64,000 nt of DNA from Mitsuaria chitosanitabida ATCC BAA-476 = NBRC 102408 (GTDB lineage: Bacteria; Pseudomonadota; Gammaproteobacteria; Burkholderiales; Burkholderiaceae_C). Of the stretch, positions 1 to 7,513 are shown piece by piece. Both the position numbers and the translations under genes were made by a program. Numbering within the stretch: the first letter of the stretch is position 1; the number at the start of each line of letters is the position of its first letter. The DNA lies in NCBI RefSeq assembly GCF_001598255.1, contig NZ_BCYP01000018.1:186001-250000 (forward strand), written 5' to 3'. Below the pieces are notes generated by a model, which was given only the letters and a program-made list of their open reading frames with translations, was not told the origin of the DNA and ran no database searches.

Positions 1-108
1 TTCGTTGAAATGAATGGAGGGATTCTTTACGAGACAATGCGCGGTTTCTTGCTCGGTTTGCTCGATCCGTCGACTTGATCGATTGATCCATTCTCAAAAG
101 AGGCTGGA

Positions 109-579
109 ATGGAGAATGAACGTTTCGATCGTGCCACGCGCCTGATCCTGGAGGCGCTCCAGGCCGACGCGCGCCAGAGCACCCAGCAGCTGGCGGACCG
201 GGTGGGGCTGTCGGCCACGCCGGTGTGGCGCCGGGTCAAGGAACTGGAGGAGCGCGGCGTGATCCGCCGCCATGTGGCGCTGGTCGACCGCGAGCAACTG
301 GGGCTGTCCATCTGCGTGCTGGCCAACGTCAGCCTGGTGAGGCACACCGAGGGCGCGGTCGACGCCTTCGAGGCGATGGTCGCCGGCAGCCCGGAGATCG
401 TCGAATGCCAGGCCATCACCGGCGAGGCCGACTACGTCATGAAGATCGTCGCCCCGGACATGAAGGCCTACGACCAGTTCCTGCAGAGCAAGGTGTTCAA
501 GGTGCCCGGCGTGGCCAGCGTGCGCAGCAACGTCGTGCTGCGCGAGGTGAAGTACGAGACGGCTTATCCGGTGCCCTGA
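109..579 (+). CDS. Lrp/AsnC family transcriptional regulator
   Basis: 156 residues, the usual length for the family. An N-terminal winged helix-turn-helix (about residues 5-60, with a LADRVGLSATPVWRRVKELEERG-type recognition region) is followed by a RAM/AsnC ligand-binding domain (about 70-150) containing the conserved EITGEADY-like turn (here AITGEADYVMKI). Such proteins are octameric DNA-binding regulators that sense amino acids, often controlling an adjacent transporter or catabolic gene; the neighbour to the left is outside the window, so the target is unknown. An AGAGG ribosome-binding site lies just before the ATG. A short inverted repeat (89-95 with 112-118) brackets that site and the start codon. 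Family assignment is firm; ligand is not. Confidence 0.93.
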   Translation: MENERFDRATRLILEALQADARQSTQQLADRVGLSATPVWRRVKELEERGVIRRHVALVDREQLGLSICVLANVSLVRHTEGAVDAFEAMVAGSPEIVECQAITGEADYVMKIVAPDMKAYDQFLQSKVFKVPGVASVRSNVVLREVKYETAYPVP

Positions 580-696
580 GGGTCGTCGGCCCCATCGAGA
601 CCCGGATCGACGCGCCGCGCGCGACCGGGGCGCGGCGCCGATGGATGCTGGTTCTCCTCAATGTGCGCCGCTGAACAAAGTGACATTCTTCCGCCC

Positions 697-1395
697 ATGT
701 TCTCCGTCTACGGCACATCCGGAAAGATCCTGACCGGCGGTCTGGAGCAGGTCCGCGACCTGGCGCCCGTGCAGGCCGTGGCGCGTACCCGCGCCGTCGC
801 GCCGATCGCGCGCCAGGGCGATCTGACGCCCTCGTCCGTGGTGCTGGCCGCGCTGGGGCAGGGCGGCGGGGGCAACACCGGCGGGCCGCTGCCGACCGGG
901 CCGTCGGCCTATGTCGCCAACGAGGCGCTGGCCGCCTATGCCGGCGACACGACCCGCCAGGTGCTCACCCAGGTCCACCAGCTGATGAGCCGCAAGCTGA
1001 TCAGCGTGCGCTCCGGCGCGACGCTGCGCCAGGCGCAGCGGACCATGTCCCGCGCGGGTGTGGGTCAGGCCCCGGTGCTGGGGCCGGCGGGCGAGGTGCG
1101 GGGGCTGTTCACGCGCGCCGATCTGATGCGCGGCCTGCCGGACGACCTGGACGAGGCGGCCGAGATGGCCGTGGTCGCCCATCGGCTGGCGTCGCCGGTC
1201 GACGAGGTGATGTGGACGCCGGTGCCGGTGGCGCTGTCGGACACGCCGCTGCGCGAGGCCGCGCAGCTGATGCTGGATCTGGGACTGCCGGGCTTGCCCG
1301 TCTCGCAGGACGACGGCCAGCTGATCGGCTTTCTCTCGCGCAGCGACCTGCTGCGCGGCATGACGCACGAGCCGCCGCTGGACCTCTGGTCCTGA
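697..1395 (+). CDS. CBS domain-containing protein
   Basis: 232 residues from the ATG at 697, which begins MFSVYG, the start I recall for this family in Burkholderiales; an in-frame ATG at 661 would add 12 residues. The N-terminal third is low-complexity and of unknown role. Two CBS motifs follow (about residues 105-160 and 170-225), each with the hydrophobic strand / helix pattern and residues such as TRADLMRG and SRSDLLRG near their ends. CBS pairs usually bind adenine nucleotides and act as energy sensors. No enzyme domain is attached, so this is a stand-alone Bateman-type module. Function is unassigned. No operon partner is evident. Confidence 0.85.
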   Translation: MFSVYGTSGKILTGGLEQVRDLAPVQAVARTRAVAPIARQGDLTPSSVVLAALGQGGGGNTGGPLPTGPSAYVANEALAAYAGDTTRQVLTQVHQLMSRKLISVRSGATLRQAQRTMSRAGVGQAPVLGPAGEVRGLFTRADLMRGLPDDLDEAAEMAVVAHRLASPVDEVMWTPVPVALSDTPLREAAQLMLDLGLPGLPVSQDDGQLIGFLSRSDLLRGMTHEPPLDLWS

Positions 1396-1463
1396 GTCGA
1401 CGGCGTCGATCGGGCCATCGGCCCGTGGTCATGGCGACGTCGGCCGTGACCTGCGAGGCGCGA

Positions 1464-1898
1464 TCAGTATTTGCGGCCGCCGCGCTGCGCTTCTTCCAGC
1501 TCGATGGCCTGCTGGGTGCGCCAGTCGGTGCAGACGAAGTAACCGTCCTCCACGATGCGATCCCGCAGCGAGTCGTCGCCGCGCGCGATGCGCCCGTCCT
1601 TGCACACCAGGCTGCCGGTGGGCGAGCCCTGCTCGGACAGCGCCTTGCCGACCATCATGCTGTCGCGCGTGTAGAGCGTCAGCGCCAGCAGCGCCGCGAG
1701 CACGCTGAGCATCAGCACCACGCCGACCACGATCTCGCTGGCGTCGCGCAGGGCCGATGGCACCGGCGCTGCGGCGGCGGCGCGGGGCGCGGCGGCGAAG
1801 CTGGCGGCCTCTCTCGAGGCCTGCGCGGACGAGGCGCCGCGCGACTGCAGATTCGACCGGTTGACGCCGGTCGACGGACGGGTGGTGGCCATGTTCAT
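1464..1898 (-). CDS. hypothetical single-span membrane protein
   Basis: 144 residues that I do not recognise as a named family. The first 50 residues are Ala/Ser/Pro-rich and probably cytoplasmic. One transmembrane helix lies at about 54-76 (VVGVVLMLSVLAALLALTLY). A C-terminal periplasmic domain of about 65 residues has two cysteines (C99 and C123) that could form a disulfide. The end is basic (GGRKY). The start is uncertain: ATG at 1898 or 1892, neither with a strong ribosome-binding site. The gene is divergent from cheZ, and the 177 bases between them must hold both promoters. Confidence 0.7.
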   Translation of the reverse strand: MNMATTRPSTGVNRSNLQSRGASSAQASREAASFAAAPRAAAAAPVPSALRDASEIVVGVVLMLSVLAALLALTLYTRDSMMVGKALSEQGSPTGSLVCKDGRIARGDDSLRDRIVEDGYFVCTDWRTQQAIELEEAQRGGRKY

Positions 1899-2075
1899 GG
1901 GACTGATCGCAAGTACAGACGGTCAGTGGACGGACGGGATGAAGGCTACAGGCGACCGGCCCGGGGAACTACTTAAATGCTGGATCAAGGCCCAAAAATG
2001 CACGGGTCCCACCACCCCTTTCCGTTGGTTACAGCAGTTGCAGAACTAAGATTTCGGGCTACAGGAACGCCCCTC

Positions 2076-2624
2076 ATGACCACGTCCACCCCCCCTTCCG
2101 CGGCCGCCGCGCAGGCCTTGCACAAGCTCTCCAGCGAGCTGCCGGATGCCTGCGAGCGTCTGGACTACGTCAAGCGCATGACCGATCAGGCGGCCAACAA
2201 GGTGCTGGGTCTGGTGGAGGGCGCCCAGGAGGATGCCGAGGCGGTGCGCCGTCAGGGCTCGGAGCTGTCCGAGTCGCTGCAGCGCCTGGCGGCGGCGCCC
2301 GACCTGAGCGTCGAGCGGGCGCGCGCCATGATGCGGCTGTGCGCGGCCTATGCGGCCAGCGCGTCGGGCTTCGCCGATCGCGTCAAGGGCCTGCAGACCG
2401 AGATCATGATGGCGCAGGACTTCCAGGATCTGTCCGGCCAGGTGATCAACAAGGTGCTGGGCATGCTGCGTCCGGCCGAGGAGCCGCTGCAGCAACTGCT
2501 CGCCGAGCACGACCAGATCCACCACGTCGCCCCGGAAGCCGAGCAACTGGCCGGCGTGCAGACGCCCGACAAGGCGCTGCAGCAGGACGACGTGGACGCG
2601 CTGCTGGCGGAAATGGGCTTCTGA
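2076..2624 (+). CDS. cheZ: Chemotaxis protein CheZ, CheY-P phosphatase
   Basis: 182 residues. The signature AQDFQDLSGQVINKV (about 113-127) holds the two residues known to be catalytic in E. coli CheZ, an Asp (here D118) and a Gln (here Q122). The C-terminal QDDVDALLAEMGF matches the CheY-binding tail. Between them is a long helical hairpin. CheZ removes the phosphate from CheY-P to end a tumbling signal. The ATG at 2076 has AGGAA eight bases upstream. No other che or flagellar gene lies nearby, which is unusual because cheZ normally sits beside cheY; the rest of the pathway must be elsewhere. Confidence 0.93.
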   Translation: MTTSTPPSAAAAQALHKLSSELPDACERLDYVKRMTDQAANKVLGLVEGAQEDAEAVRRQGSELSESLQRLAAAPDLSVERARAMMRLCAAYAASASGFADRVKGLQTEIMMAQDFQDLSGQVINKVLGMLRPAEEPLQQLLAEHDQIHHVAPEAEQLAGVQTPDKALQQDDVDALLAEMGF

Positions 2625-2646
2625 GCGGGACGCCCGCCCGAACGAG

Positions 2647-2672
2647 AAAGCGCGCCGACCGGCGCGCTTTTT
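2647..2672. terminator. Intrinsic terminator between cheZ and mtfA
   Basis: A perfect 10-bp stem (AAAGCGCGCC / GGCGCGCTTT) with a GACC loop is followed by T residues. It lies between the convergent ends of cheZ and mtfA, and because the stem is flanked by A and T it could serve both strands. Confidence 0.85.
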
Positions 2673-2712
2673 CGTGGGAGCCCGAGACGGCGTCCGGGCC
2701 CCGGAGCCGCCC

Positions 2713-3531
2713 TCAGGCCCACAGCATCGGATCGACCTCGTAGAAGCGGCGCAGCTCCGCGTAGAGCATGGGGTGCGCCTGCGCCAGCGCCCAGGGCTGG
2801 CCGAAGAAGCGCTCGCTCGCCACGGCGAAGAACTCCGCCGGTTCGGTGGCGGCGTAGTCGCCCAGCGGATCGGGCTCGCCGGCCGCGAGCCGTGCCCGCA
2901 GCAGATCGAAGCTGCGCTGCATCACCTGCGCCCAGCGCGCCTGACGCGCGCGGCCACCCAGCCAGGGCGCGCCGTTCGCGACGCCCTTGACCTGGTCCAG
3001 CTGATGCGCGAACTCGTGCACCGCCACGTTGTGGCCCAGGCCCGGCTGCGACGCGTCGCGCAGCACGTCGTCCCAGGACAGCACGACCTGGCCCTCGCCC
3101 CAGGATTCGCCGCTCAGCACCTGGCGCTGCTGCATCTGCAGCGGGCCCTGCGCGCGGACGCGGTCCACGATGAAGGCGCCGGGATAGACCAGCACCGAAT
3201 GCAGCTTGGGGTAGTAGCCCCGCGCGCGGCCCAGCAGCGGCAGGCAGGCGAGGGCGGCGATGGTGATGCGCACCTCGTCGGTGATGGCCTGGCCGGCGCA
3301 GCCGATGAAGGACTTCTCGTCGAGGAACACCTGCATGTCGCGCTTGAGGCGCAGCTGCAGGTCGGCGGGCAGGCGTGCCACCTGGGGCACGGTGCGGCGC
3401 AGGATCGCGCGCCACGCGGCCGGGAAGGCCCGCGCGCGCAGCGACGCGCGGCGGCGCGCCTGACGCCAGGGCTGGCTCATCAGCCAGAAGCAGATCAGCG
3501 CCGCGATCAGCGCCAGGACGACGAGGGCCAT
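2713..3531 (-). CDS. mtfA: Zinc-dependent peptidase, MtfA (Mlc titration factor) family
   Basis: 272 residues. A hydrophobic N-terminal segment (about 2-20) suggests membrane anchoring, unlike soluble E. coli MtfA. The catalytic motif HEFAH (about 172-176) with a downstream AEFFAVASE (about 232-240) matches the gluzincin-like MtfA family, where the second Glu helps bind zinc. E. coli MtfA binds the glucose repressor Mlc (DgsA) and has aminopeptidase activity; whether Mlc exists in this organism is unknown. The ATG at 3531 has a good GAGGAAAGG site upstream; longer in-frame extension to 3831 is Arg-rich and lacks homology features, so I rejected it. Confidence 0.9.
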   Translation of the reverse strand: MALVVLALIAALICFWLMSQPWRQARRRASLRARAFPAAWRAILRRTVPQVARLPADLQLRLKRDMQVFLDEKSFIGCAGQAITDEVRITIAALACLPLLGRARGYYPKLHSVLVYPGAFIVDRVRAQGPLQMQQRQVLSGESWGEGQVVLSWDDVLRDASQPGLGHNVAVHEFAHQLDQVKGVANGAPWLGGRARQARWAQVMQRSFDLLRARLAAGEPDPLGDYAATEPAEFFAVASERFFGQPWALAQAHPMLYAELRRFYEVDPMLWA

Positions 3532-3891
3532 GTCTTGCGCCTTTCCTCTTTCGAGGGCGAGGACGTGCGTGGGGCCGCGTCGGGTGCGGGCGTCGGACGC
3601 GCGGGGCGATCGAGGCGGCGATCCTGCCCAGATGCGAACGGCGTCACGCCTTTCAAGGCCCCCCGGGCGCAGCCCGCCCCGGCATCGTCGCGGCGACGCG
3701 CGCGCACGACAGCGGCGGGGCCTGGTGCCCGGACAATCGCGCCCTCGGCCACCGGTCGGAAAACTTGAGCCCGATCTTCGGCCCGCGCTTAAGGACCGAC
3801 AAGCCCCGGTCGCCAGATCAGACAAGGACAAGAGAACGAGAGGGAGCGGCCGCGCGCGCCAGGGGCGTCAGCAGCGGTCCGTCGGGTCGGA
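3532..3891. other. Intergenic region between divergent mtfA and the 3892 gene
   Basis: About 360 bases with no gene I can support; all open frames across it are Arg/Pro-rich and lack ribosome-binding sites. It must hold the mtfA promoter and the promoter of the gene at 3892, but I see no convincing -35/-10 pair or operator. The last 100 bases are purine-rich (GACAAGGACAAGAGAACGAGAGG). Confidence 0.5.
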
Positions 3892-4278
3892 GTGAATCTT
3901 TCGGAAGTGCTGGCGACGCCGCTGAGGACGTCGCCTTTCGACGTCGAGCCCCTGCGCGCCTACCGCGCCCAGGTGCAACAGGAGATGCTGCAAGGGCCCG
4001 AGCCCTCGGTGCAGCTGCGCCTGTCGCCGTTCATCAACGAGCCTTCGCCGCTGGCGGCGATGCGCGCGCAGAACAGCGCCGACGTCACCTACGGCCGGCA
4101 TCCGCTGGGCCAGGAAGCGCCTCCCGTCAGCCGCGTCGAGACCCCGTCCTACACCCGCAGCAGCTTCACCGCGGTCAGCTATCCCGACTTGTCGGTGCAG
4201 GTGACGCTGGGCCCGGTCCTGTGGAGCCATGTCGAGCGCGCCGGCGGGACGCCACGCGTGCTGGACGCCACCGCCTGA
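3892..4278 (+). CDS. hypothetical protein
   Basis: 128 residues starting at GTG; no recognisable domain, signal peptide or membrane span. The sequence is rich in Ser, Pro, Val and Leu and ends in a region with beta-strand-like alternation (SFTAVSYPDLSVQVTLGPVLW). The GTG has only a weak GGAG upstream, so both start and reality of the gene are moderately uncertain, but codon bias at third positions looks coding. Its stop is 80 bases before the DUF3011/lectin gene on the same strand. Confidence 0.55.
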   Translation: MNLSEVLATPLRTSPFDVEPLRAYRAQVQQEMLQGPEPSVQLRLSPFINEPSPLAAMRAQNSADVTYGRHPLGQEAPPVSRVETPSYTRSSFTAVSYPDLSVQVTLGPVLWSHVERAGGTPRVLDATA

Positions 4279-4358
4279 AGCCCCTAGCATCGTCCGCGCC
4301 GCCCTGGGCGGCGTCGCCCGCGCGCGCCTGATCGCGCGGGTCCAGCGGGAGGATGCGG

Positions 4359-5165
4359 ATGACAGGAACGAGCAGCGCGCCGCGGCGCGCGATCGCGGCG
4401 GCGGTGTCCGCCGGTCTGGTGCTGACGGGCCTGCCCGCGCGTGCCGACGAACAGACCGTCGAGCTGCGCTCGCGCGGCGGCAACGAGACCTACCGGCTGC
4501 CCGACGGCACCACCGAGGTCGACCTGGTCGAGCAACTGGCCGGCGGCTGTCGCTTCGGCCGCACCTGGGGCTACGACCTGGCGGTGAAATCGCTGTGGGT
4601 GGATGGCGGTTGCGGGGGGCGCTTCAAGGTGACCACGGCGGCGACGGAATCCAACCGGGACGGATCGAGCAACGTGGGCGCGGCGATCGCGGCGGCGGCG
4701 GTGATCGCCGGCATCGCGTTGATCGCGAGCAGCAAGGACCGCAAGGACGACCGGCCCGACGACCCCTACCCCGGCAATCCGGGCAACGGCTGGGGCTCGA
4801 ACGAGATCCGCGGCAAGGGCAACCTGTGCATGGACATCGAGGGTGGCGCGCGGCCCGGCCGCGGCCTGATCGTCTACAACTGCAACGGCGGCGGCAACCA
4901 GCGCTTCGAATGGGGGCGCGGCGGCGAGCTGCGGGTGTCGGGCCTGTGCCTGGACGTCGAGGGCGGCCGGACCAACGACGGCGCGCGCGTGATCGCCTAC
5001 AGCTGCAACGGGAATCGCAACCAGCGCTGGCGTGCGCGGGGCGGCGAGATCCGCAGCGCCGACAGCGGCAAGTGCCTGGACATCGAGGGGGGGCGCGCCC
5101 GGCCCGGCCAGCGCGTCATCGTCTACAGCTGCAACGGCAACGACAACCAGCGGTGGTCGTGGTGA
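4359..5165 (+). CDS. Exported DUF3011 / ricin-type beta-trefoil lectin protein
   Basis: 268 residues. A signal peptide (about 1-30, ending in PARADE) leads into a DUF3011 domain (about 30-90, with SRGGNETYRLPDG and WGYDLAVKSLWVDGGCGG). A hydrophobic Ala/Ile stretch (about 108-128) may be a membrane span. The C-terminal half has three ricin-B repeats, each with CLDIEGG-type and QRW/QRF motifs (C(M/L)D(I/V)EGG ... CNGNxNQRW), so it probably binds carbohydrate outside the inner membrane. I prefer the ATG at 4359 because GGGAGG ends six bases before it; the ATG at 4353 directly abuts that site. The following EF-hand gene begins 11 bases after the stop, suggesting an operon. Confidence 0.85.
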   Translation: MTGTSSAPRRAIAAAVSAGLVLTGLPARADEQTVELRSRGGNETYRLPDGTTEVDLVEQLAGGCRFGRTWGYDLAVKSLWVDGGCGGRFKVTTAATESNRDGSSNVGAAIAAAAVIAGIALIASSKDRKDDRPDDPYPGNPGNGWGSNEIRGKGNLCMDIEGGARPGRGLIVYNCNGGGNQRFEWGRGGELRVSGLCLDVEGGRTNDGARVIAYSCNGNRNQRWRARGGEIRSADSGKCLDIEGGRARPGQRVIVYSCNGNDNQRWSW

Positions 5166-5176
5166 GGGGGCCTCTC

Positions 5177-5701
5177 ATGCGGACAGCAACGGTGGTCGCG
5201 GCGATGCTCGCCGCGGCGGCGGGGGCGACGTCTCCGGCGCGGGCCGCGGAGCCGGCGGCCCATGGCGCATCGGCCGCGACGACCTCGTCGGCAGCCAGGA
5301 CCCAGGCCGCCGCGCATCGGCACGCCACCGCGGGCGGCGAGGCGCGCGGCCCGTCGCCGACGGAGATCCGACGCGCCTTCGACGCCGCCGATCTCGACCA
5401 CGACGGCTACATCAGCCTGGAGGAGTTCCACAAGAACGCGCTCCAGGCCTTCAACGCGCTGGACTCCGACCACGACGGCTACATCTCGCGCGAGGAACTG
5501 GCGCCGTTGCCGCGCGCCCTGCGCCAGAGCCTGCTCGGCTCACTGCGCCATGCCGACCAGGATGGCGACCTGCGCCTGAGCTTCAAGGAAGTGATGGAGG
5601 CCCGCATGGCCGACTTCGCCGCCGCGGACACCGATGGCGACGGCCGGCTCTCGCTGCGCGAGGTGCTGGACTTTCACTCGAAGCGGTCGAGGATGCCCTA
5701 G
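5177..5701 (+). CDS. Exported EF-hand calcium-binding protein
   Basis: 174 residues. A cleavable signal peptide (about 1-24) is followed by a low-complexity Ala/Thr/His linker and then four EF-hand loops: DLDHDGYISLEE, DSDHDGYISREE, DQDGDLRLSFKE and DTDGDGRLSLRE. The first, second and fourth are canonical; the third has D-x-D-G-D-x-R spacing and is a little irregular. Bacterial calmodulin-like proteins of this type are periplasmic or secreted. The gene lies 11 bases after the lectin gene with a GAGGGGG site, so the two are likely co-translated; a calcium-dependent partner role for the lectin protein is only an inference. Confidence 0.88.
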   Translation: MRTATVVAAMLAAAAGATSPARAAEPAAHGASAATTSSAARTQAAAHRHATAGGEARGPSPTEIRRAFDAADLDHDGYISLEEFHKNALQAFNALDSDHDGYISREELAPLPRALRQSLLGSLRHADQDGDLRLSFKEVMEARMADFAAADTDGDGRLSLREVLDFHSKRSRMP

Positions 5702-5764
5702 GACGGCATCCGCCGTGCCGCGCGGCCACCCACGGGACCGGCGGAGGTGATGGGAGTCAGCGGG

Positions 5765-5845
5765 ATCCGGTACCCCCTGAGCGATTTGCGGAGACTGCGT
5801 CGCGTGCGGCGCAGTTGGAGCGTATGAGCGAAGGGGGTGCCGGAT
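5765..5845. repeat. Nested inverted-repeat element
   Basis: Two 14-base arms (5765-5778 and 5832-5845) are complementary at 13 of 14 positions and enclose a smaller perfect 6-bp inverted repeat (5794-5799 with 5810-5815). The element sits between the convergent EF-hand gene and ylqF. It has no T-run and so is a poor intrinsic terminator; it may be a small mobile repeat or an mRNA-end structure. Confidence 0.5.
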
Positions 5846-5878
5846 GCTGCTGACGACGGCTCGGTGGTGGCGAAGGCC

Positions 5879-6907
5879 TCAGCGGTGCTCGCCGTCACTC
5901 GGATCGTCGTCGTCGAGGTCCTCGACCTCGTCGTCATCGACCTCATCGCCTTCATCGGGCTCGTACGCCGACTGCGCGTCCCGCGTGCCGCGTCTGGCTT
6001 CCGCGCGACGGGCTTCCTTCTCCGCTTCCTTGGCCGCCTCGGCGGCTTCGGCCGCGGCGGTCCACTCGTCGAATTCCTCGGGCGTCTCCAGCGTGATGCG
6101 TCCGAGCTGACCTTGTCGCAGGTCGTAGAGCAGGATCTCCGCCGCCTTCTGCGTGTTGATCCGCCCGCCCGACAGCACCGCGCCGCGGCGCTTGCCCAGC
6201 GCCTCCAGCACCTCGCCGTCGAGCATCGACGCATCCGGCTCCAGCTGGTAGCGCTTCTTCAGCGATTGCGGATAGTGCCGGCGCAGATAGCCCATCAGGT
6301 CCAGCGCGACGACCTCCTCCTCGAAGGCGTTGCGGCCGATCGCGCCGCTGGCGGCCAGGTTGATGCCGGCCTCCGGCACGCGGATCTTGGGCCACAGCAT
6401 CCCGGGGGTGTCGAACAGGTAGACGCCCTTGTCGAGCAGGATCTTCTGCTCGATCTTGGTGATGCCCGGTTCATCGCCGGTGGCCGCGGCGCGCTTGCCC
6501 ACCAGCGTGTTGATCAGCGTGGACTTGCCCACGTTGGGAATGCCGCAGATCAGCACCCGCAGCGGCTTGTCCAGCCCGCCGCGGTTGGGCGCCAGCGCGC
6601 GGCACTCCGCCGCGATCGCCTTCGCCAGGCCCGGTTGGCCCTGGTGGATCGCGATCGCGCGGGTGTCGGGCTGGGCGCGGTAGAACGCCAGCCACTCGTC
6701 CGTGCGGGCCTGATCGGCCAGATCCTGCTTGTTGAGCAGCTTCAGCGCGGGTCGGCCCTGGGTCAGCTGCGCGAGCAGCGGATTGGCGCTGCTCGCGGGC
6801 ACGCGGGCATCGAGCATCTCGATGACCACGTCGATCCCGCTTTTCATGCGCTCGCGGATCGCGCCCCGGGTCTTGTGCATGTGCCCGGGAAACCATTGAA
6901 TCGCCAT
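5879..6907 (-). CDS. ylqF: Ribosome biogenesis GTPase YlqF/RbgA
   Basis: 342 residues. The motifs are in the circularly permuted order typical of this family: NKQD (G4, about 59-62), then GIPNVGKST (G1, about 122-130), then DTPG (G3, about 166-169). The N-terminus WFPGHMHKT is the family hallmark. RbgA acts in late assembly of the large ribosomal subunit in Bacillus; the role in betaproteobacteria is less studied. Unusually, the last 27 or so residues are a strongly acidic tail (mostly Asp and Glu), which the Bacillus protein lacks. The gene stands alone between convergent and divergent neighbours. Confidence 0.93.
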   Translation of the reverse strand: MAIQWFPGHMHKTRGAIRERMKSGIDVVIEMLDARVPASSANPLLAQLTQGRPALKLLNKQDLADQARTDEWLAFYRAQPDTRAIAIHQGQPGLAKAIAAECRALAPNRGGLDKPLRVLICGIPNVGKSTLINTLVGKRAAATGDEPGITKIEQKILLDKGVYLFDTPGMLWPKIRVPEAGINLAASGAIGRNAFEEEVVALDLMGYLRRHYPQSLKKRYQLEPDASMLDGEVLEALGKRRGAVLSGGRINTQKAAEILLYDLRQGQLGRITLETPEEFDEWTAAAEAAEAAKEAEKEARRAEARRGTRDAQSAYEPDEGDEVDDDEVEDLDDDDPSDGEHR

Positions 6908-7038
6908 CGCGCGATTGTCGGTGATCCGGCGCCGCTTTCCACCCGCGAGCGCTCGACGCGTCGCCGCCAGGGCCGGGGGTGCCCGGCGACCAGCGCCGAA
7001 ACCCCGCCGGCCGTCCCTGACGGGGCGGCCGGCCGACC

Positions 7039-7443
7039 TCAGTTCGAGGCCGCGGCCTGACGGAGCTCGACGATCACCAACTGGCCTTGCTGCTGCTCGA
7101 TGCGGGCCTCGATCCTGTCGCCGACCTTGAGCGCGGCGAGCTGCTCCGCGCTCAGCAGGCCCGGCTTCAGGCGGAAGGCCATGGTCATGCCGGGCATGTC
7201 GAGGTGGCGGATGTCGCCGTGCTTGAGCGTCAGCTTCTGCTGCGCGGCGTCGACGCGGCGGATCTCGGCCGGGGTCCAGTCCACGGCGGCCGGCGCGACC
7301 TCCGAGGCGGGTTCGGCGGCCGCCGCGTGGTGCGCGTGCGGGTCCTGCGGCAGCGCGTGCTCCTGGGCTTGGGCGAAGGCGGACGTGGCCGCGAGGACGG
7401 TGGTGATCAGGGCGACGAGGAGGGGCGTGGCATTGCGGGTCAT
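7039..7443 (-). CDS. Periplasmic copper-binding protein, CusF-like
   Basis: 134 residues. A signal peptide (about 1-24, ending AFAQAQ) and a His-rich linker (HAHHAAAA) precede a CusF-type small beta-barrel. The metal-site segment HLDMPGMTMAF (about 80-90) corresponds to the CusF strand carrying its Met ligands; the Trp that caps copper in E. coli CusF is replaced by Met here, as in many CusF-like proteins. It is the last gene of a minus-strand copper cassette, 70 bases after the multicopper oxidase. Likely role: periplasmic Cu(I) chaperone or buffer. Confidence 0.88.
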   Translation of the reverse strand: MTRNATPLLVALITTVLAATSAFAQAQEHALPQDPHAHHAAAAEPASEVAPAAVDWTPAEIRRVDAAQQKLTLKHGDIRHLDMPGMTMAFRLKPGLLSAEQLAALKVGDRIEARIEQQQGQLVIVELRQAAASN

Positions 7444-7513
7444 GGGGATCTCTTCAGAAGTGGGATGTGGATGTGGATGTGGGCTGGATGGCGATGCCGA
7501 GGACGGGCGCGGC

